A stretch of DNA of 10,355 bases from Alphaproteobacteria bacterium (lineage in GTDB: Bacteria; Pseudomonadota; Alphaproteobacteria; Micropepsales; Micropepsaceae). This document shows, in pieces, positions 7,547 through 10,355 of this stretch. The position numbers and the translations under genes were made by a program. The stretch is from NCBI GenBank assembly GCA_028869725.1, contig JAGWRJ010000215.1, forward strand, positions 1 through 10,355. Reading direction: 5' to 3'. Below the pieces are notes generated by a model, which saw nothing but the letters and a program-made list of their open reading frames with translations, had not been told where the DNA came from and did not search any database. The stretch's first letter is position 1. The number at the start of each line of letters is the position of its first letter.

Positions 7547-9163
7547 GCTTTGTTCCACCGCTGCCCTGATGAAGCTGGCAAAAAGTGGATGCGGTTCGAG
7601 GGGGCGGCTCTTCAATTCGGGATGAAACTGCACACCGATGAACCAGGGATGATCGGAACGCTCCATGATTTCGGGCAGCTTGCCGTCAGGAGACCAACCG
7701 GTAACCTTCAGGCCCTGGCCGGCCAACGCGTCCGTGTATTCCGTATTGACTTCATAACGGTGACGATGGCGTTCGCTGATTTTTGAAACACCATAGATTT
7801 CCGCAACCCGACTGCCCGAACTCAGCACTGCGGGATAGGCGCCAAGCCGCATGGTGCCCCCCATATCGCCGCCCTTGCTGCGCACTTCCAGATCGTTGCC
7901 CTTGGTCCATTCCGTCATCATGGCGATGACCGGATGTTTGGGCGTGCCATTTTCGGTTGAACCGGCCCCTTCCAGTCCAAGCTGGGTGCGCGCCGCTTCG
8001 ATCACCGCCATGTGCAGGCCATAGCAGATGCCAAAGAATGGCACCTTGCGTTCACGCGCAAACTTGACTGCCGCAATCTTACCTTCAGTACCACGTTCGC
8101 CGAAGCCACCTGGAACCAGGATCCCGTTCACCCCCTCGAGATAGACAGCGGCATCGTCGCGCTCGAAAATTTCCGAGTCAATCCACTCCATCCTGACGCG
8201 CACATTGTTGGCAAGGCCGCCATGGGTGAGCGCTTCCGACAGCGATTTGTAGCTGTCCTTGACCGAAATGTACTTGCCAACGACGGCAATCCTGACTTCG
8301 CCCTCCGGATTGTTGACGCGATCGACAACATTCTGCCAACGCGACAGATCCGGGGCCGGAGCATCCTTGAGGCCAAACACAGACAGAATCTGCGTGTCCA
8401 GCCCTTCACGATGATAGGCGATGGGCGCGTCATAGATGGTGGCCAGATCCCGGGCCGGGATCACACGCTCAGCCGAGACATTGCAGAACAGCGCTATCTT
8501 GCGCCGTTCATCGAGAGGAATGGGATGGGTGGAGCGACAAAGCAGGACATCTGGCTGGATGCCGATCGATCGCAGCTCCTTGACCGAATGCTGGGTGGGC
8601 TTGGTCTTCAGTTCGCCCGCCGTTTCGATATAGGGAAGCAGGGTCAGGTGTACAAAGCATGCCCGCTCGTGTCCCAGCTCATTGCCCAGCTGGCGAATGG
8701 CCTCAAAGAAGGGCAAGCCCTCGATATCACCAACCGTTCCGCCGATCTCGCACAGCAGAAAATCGACATCATTGCTTCCGGCCAGCACAAAATCCTTGAT
8801 GGCGTCGGTGACGTGCGGGATCACCTGCACGGTGCGCCCGAGGTAATCGCCCCGACGTTCCTTGGCGATGACTTCGGAATAAATCCGGCCGGACGTTACA
8901 TTGTCGGATCGAGCCGACGCCACGCCCGTGAAGCGTTCATAGTGACCAAGGTCAAGATCGGTCTCCGCACCGTCGTCGGTGACATAGACCTCGCCATGCT
9001 GGAACGGGCTCATCGTGCCCGGATCGACGTTCAAATAAGGATCAAGCTTGCGCAGCCGCACCGAATAGCCGCGAGCCTGCAGCAATGCTCCGAGAGCGGC
9101 GGACGCAAGACCCTTGCCTAACGAGGAGACCACGCCGCCGGTGATGAAAATCATGCGCGCCAT
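7535..9163 (-). CDS. pyrG: CTP synthase
   Basis: Makes CTP from UTP, ATP and glutamine, the last step of pyrimidine ribonucleotide synthesis, in the cytoplasm. The 542-residue length is normal. The N-terminal synthase domain has the P-loop GGVVSSLGKG at 9-18, the DLDLGHYERF segment with Asp71, and CEIGGTVGDIE with Glu139. The C-terminal class I glutaminase domain has GGFGERG (352-358), the nucleophile Cys380 in GICYGLH, and His514/Glu516 in FHPE. All catalytic residues are present. The elbow sequence GICYGLH differs from the common GICLGMQ form at three positions. The start MARMIFITGG at 9163 matches the family. ATG 9154 (MIFITGG) is the only close alternative. The ribosome site is poor, and a 6-bp stem lies just ahead. 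secG is 99 bases upstream on the same strand, the usual alphaproteobacterial order. Confidence 0.98.
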   Translation of the reverse strand: MARMIFITGGVVSSLGKGLASAALGALLQARGYSVRLRKLDPYLNVDPGTMSPFQHGEVYVTDDGAETDLDLGHYERFTGVASARSDNVTSGRIYSEVIAKERRGDYLGRTVQVIPHVTDAIKDFVLAGSNDVDFLLCEIGGTVGDIEGLPFFEAIRQLGNELGHERACFVHLTLLPYIETAGELKTKPTQHSVKELRSIGIQPDVLLCRSTHPIPLDERRKIALFCNVSAERVIPARDLATIYDAPIAYHREGLDTQILSVFGLKDAPAPDLSRWQNVVDRVNNPEGEVRIAVVGKYISVKDSYKSLSEALTHGGLANNVRVRMEWIDSEIFERDDAAVYLEGVNGILVPGGFGERGTEGKIAAVKFARERKVPFFGICYGLHMAVIEAARTQLGLEGAGSTENGTPKHPVIAMMTEWTKGNDLEVRSKGGDMGGTMRLGAYPAVLSSGSRVAEIYGVSKISERHRHRYEVNTEYTDALAGQGLKVTGWSPDGKLPEIMERSDHPWFIGVQFHPELKSRPLEPHPLFASFIRAAVEQSRLV

Positions 9164-9170
9164 GGAATTG

Positions 9171-9193
9171 CACCATAGGCGCCCGGCATGGTG
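9171..9193 (-). promoter_or_regulatory. hairpin directly upstream of pyrG
   Basis: CACCAT at 9171-9176 and ATGGTG at 9188-9193 are perfect inverted repeats around an 11-base GC-rich loop. In the pyrG transcript the hairpin ends seven bases before the start codon. The only purine-rich bases resembling a ribosome site (GGTG) lie in its start-proximal arm, so folding could limit translation. This is an inference from structure only. Confidence 0.3.
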
Positions 9194-9262
9194 AAGCTCA
9201 AGCGCATTTCTCACCCAAACGAAATTGATTCACGTAAAATTCCGCAGCCGACTACGCCCCAA

Positions 9263-9649
9263 CTAGTTATGAGGCTTGGCTGGGGCCGGAGGTTGTGGAA
9301 CGCCCGGGACCGCGGGCAAAAGGGGCTTGGACGCCGGGTGCGGGTTTGCCGCCCCTGGCGCCTTGGGGACCGGAGCCGACACCGGTTTGGCCGGGGACGA
9401 ATCCAAAATGGAGTGCTGCGGCCGCCCGTGCAGGGCCAGGATGGTCAGTCCCATCGAGGTGGCAAAGAACATCACGGCGAGAATCGCGGTCAGGCGCGTC
9501 AACGCATCACCAGCACCGCGGGGTGTGAACAGGCCACCGCCGCTGCCACCGCCAATGCCCAACGCTCCGCCTTCTGACTTTTGCATGAGCACGACGATCA
9601 CCAGTGCGACCGACACGATCAGCTGGACGATGATGAGGACGGTGGACAT
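9263..9649 (-). CDS. secG: preprotein translocase subunit SecG
   Basis: Inner-membrane subunit of the SecYEG channel, which helps SecA-driven export of unfolded proteins. The 128-residue protein has two membrane helices at about 2-22 and 52-73. Between them is the family's conserved cytoplasmic loop LMQKSEGGALGIGGGSGGGLF, followed by the RLT motif leading into helix two. Residues 74-128 form a Pro/Ala-rich tail, common in alphaproteobacterial SecG. The start at 9649 has GGAG five bases ahead and begins directly at helix one. The frame open further upstream to 9718 adds a Pro/Ser/Lys-rich stretch and is not used. pyrG follows on the same strand. tpiA, often upstream of secG in this class, is not there; a divergent lipoprotein gene occupies that side. 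Confidence 0.95.
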   Translation of the reverse strand: MSTVLIIVQLIVSVALVIVVLMQKSEGGALGIGGGSGGGLFTPRGAGDALTRLTAILAVMFFATSMGLTILALHGRPQHSILDSSPAKPVSAPVPKAPGAANPHPASKPLLPAVPGVPQPPAPAKPHN

Positions 9650-9741
9650 GGCAGCTCCGGGGACCTTCGAAGGGGGCGTCTTAGACGAAAGCTTCGGCCC
9701 TGGGAAGTCCTCGTGCACCCTATCATTGGATAACGTCTAAC

Positions 9742-9755
9742 CCAGCGACCGCTGG
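9742..9755. repeat. 14-base palindrome between divergent secG and lipoprotein gene
   Basis: CCAGCG and CGCTGG are perfect inverted repeats separated by two bases. The site lies 93 bases upstream of the secG start and 118 bases before the lipoprotein start, in the shared promoter region. It could be an operator, though one such palindrome in GC-rich DNA is also possible by chance. Confidence 0.3.
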
Positions 9756-9872
9756 TAACGAAAAGTTATGGTCTTGCAAATTTTGCAGTTGGACTAGACT
9801 GATCTTTGCTTATGTTCAGGACGGGATGGTCGAAGTCCAATACCCGCAAATGGATGAATTTAGAGGTTTTGC

Positions 9873-10259
9873 ATGACCATTAGGGTGAGACGCGCGTTGC
9901 GGTCCGGATCCGCATGTGTTCTGCTTTTGGCGCTCTGCGGCTGTACTAATGCGGATTGGGCTCGGGTTGCCCGCCTGTGGGAACCCAGCCATACGGGCTA
10001 TCAGGATGATTATGGCAATTCATCTGCCAATACATCAACCTCTGGCGTTTCGGGTACGGTGACCGCGACCGCACCGACGTCAACCTCGGCCGGGAGCACG
10101 GGGCAGGCAGCGACCGGCAGTGATTCGGACGGGGATTTCTGCCATCAGGCTGCGCACAGCGCCGCCAGACATGCCACCTCTGACGGCTTTACCCCGGCAA
10201 CCGTTGCGAGGGTCTATCGTCAGCAGCTAGCACAGTGCGAGGCACTGATGGCGCAATGA
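9873..10259 (+). CDS. small predicted lipoprotein with two-cysteine C-terminal domain
   Basis: A 128-residue protein of unknown function, predicted to be a membrane-anchored lipoprotein. Residues 1-24 form a type II signal: basic start (MTIRVRRALR), hydrophobic core and the box LCGC with Cys24 as the likely lipid-bearing residue. Cys at -2 is not typical of lipoboxes, but Gly at -1 is. Residues 48-86 are a Ser/Thr/Gly-rich, probably disordered linker. The last ~40 residues look like a small helical domain with Cys90 (DFCHQAA) and Cys122 (AQCEALM), spaced as a possible disulfide pair, around a GFTPATVARVYRQQ helix. Short domains of this pattern occur in other alphaproteobacterial hypothetical proteins, as far as I recall. 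ATG 9873 has AGAGG six bases ahead. The gene is divergent from secG. Confidence 0.85.
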   Translation: MTIRVRRALRSGSACVLLLALCGCTNADWARVARLWEPSHTGYQDDYGNSSANTSTSGVSGTVTATAPTSTSAGSTGQAATGSDSDGDFCHQAAHSAARHATSDGFTPATVARVYRQQLAQCEALMAQ

Positions 10260-10271
10260 TGGAACATTCCG

Positions 10272-10355
10272 CTACGTCGCTTCGACATGGCGCGAGCGGA
10301 TCATTGTGACCGTCGCATCAAGCTCGTGAAGCTGCTCCTGGGAGGACTTCTCGGG
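10272..10355 (-). CDS. possible C-terminal fragment of a gene entering from the right edge
   Basis: On the minus strand one frame is open from the window edge to a TAG at 10272-10274, giving 27 residues. The fragment (PEKSSQEQLHELDATVTMIR and seven more) looks helical and polar, as a real protein end might. The gene would converge on the lipoprotein gene with a 12-base gap, which fits the pattern at the other convergent ends here. The evidence is thin: 84 bases can stay open by chance, and a plus-strand frame is also open from ATG 10290. Confidence 0.35.
   Translation of the reverse strand, partial: PEKSSQEQLHELDATVTMIRSRHVEAT

Noticed and set aside
8012..9121. Long plus-strand open frame opposite pyrG (369 residues)
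   Set aside because: It is the antisense shadow of a strongly conserved CTP synthase gene, with no recognisable motifs.
9276..9740. Plus-strand open frame opposite secG
   Set aside because: It is the Gly/Ala/Pro-rich antisense shadow of the secG tail.
10290..10355. Plus-strand open frame starting at ATG 10290 and running off the edge
   Set aside because: It has no ribosome site and only 22 codons are visible. The minus-strand reading fits the local layout slightly better.
1..10355. CRISPR array, tRNA, rRNA, insertion sequence or phage module
   Set aside because: I looked for regular spaced repeats, cloverleaf arms, transposase or integrase motifs and found none.

Overview
This window reads as an ordinary chromosomal segment of an alphaproteobacterium. 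Evidence: a DUF3126-type small protein, a secG–pyrG pair in the usual alphaproteobacterial order, a SecG with a Pro/Ala-rich tail, GC-rich codons, and a CTP synthase of the Rhodospirillales/Acetobacteraceae style. I favour an Acetobacteraceae-like host, but that placement is an inference from protein style and not the result of a search. I see no insertion sequence, phage gene, CRISPR array, tRNA or rRNA, and base composition shows no obvious break, so nothing suggests recent transfer.

Layout. Left edge (1–102): the C-terminal end of a plus-strand gene cut by the window. 182–3464, minus strand: a gamma-type carbonic anhydrase-like hexapeptide protein, then an exported M1-family zinc aminopeptidase, probably co-transcribed. 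A 359-base gap (3465–3823) separates them from a divergent, compact PhoH-family ATPase (3824–4564, plus). A small membrane protein (4597–4890, minus) converges on phoH. Divergent from it is an uncharacterised single-pass membrane protein (5106–5852, plus), which converges on the DUF3126 gene (5865–6095, minus). The latter most likely starts at a TTG behind a perfect AAGGAG. Divergent again is a FAD-dependent amine/amino-acid oxidoreductase (6245–7525, plus), converging on pyrG, CTP synthase (7535–9163, minus), which lies downstream of secG (9263–9649, minus). A small Ser/Thr-rich lipoprotein (9873–10259, plus) diverges from secG, and the last 84 bases may hold the tail of a minus-strand gene.

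Functionally this is a set of independent small transcription units and not one pathway: peptide breakdown outside the cytoplasm, protein export (SecG), pyrimidine nucleotide synthesis (PyrG), an RNA-related PhoH ATPase, and an orphan flavin oxidase. The genes alternate in direction, with short gaps at the convergent ends that hold hairpin-like inverted repeats.

I did not find a convincing new multi-gene system. The best follow-up points are the uncharacterised membrane-anchored protein at 5106–5852, the stand-alone compact PhoH, the hairpin just ahead of pyrG, and the small lipoprotein with a conserved-looking two-cysteine C-terminal domain.
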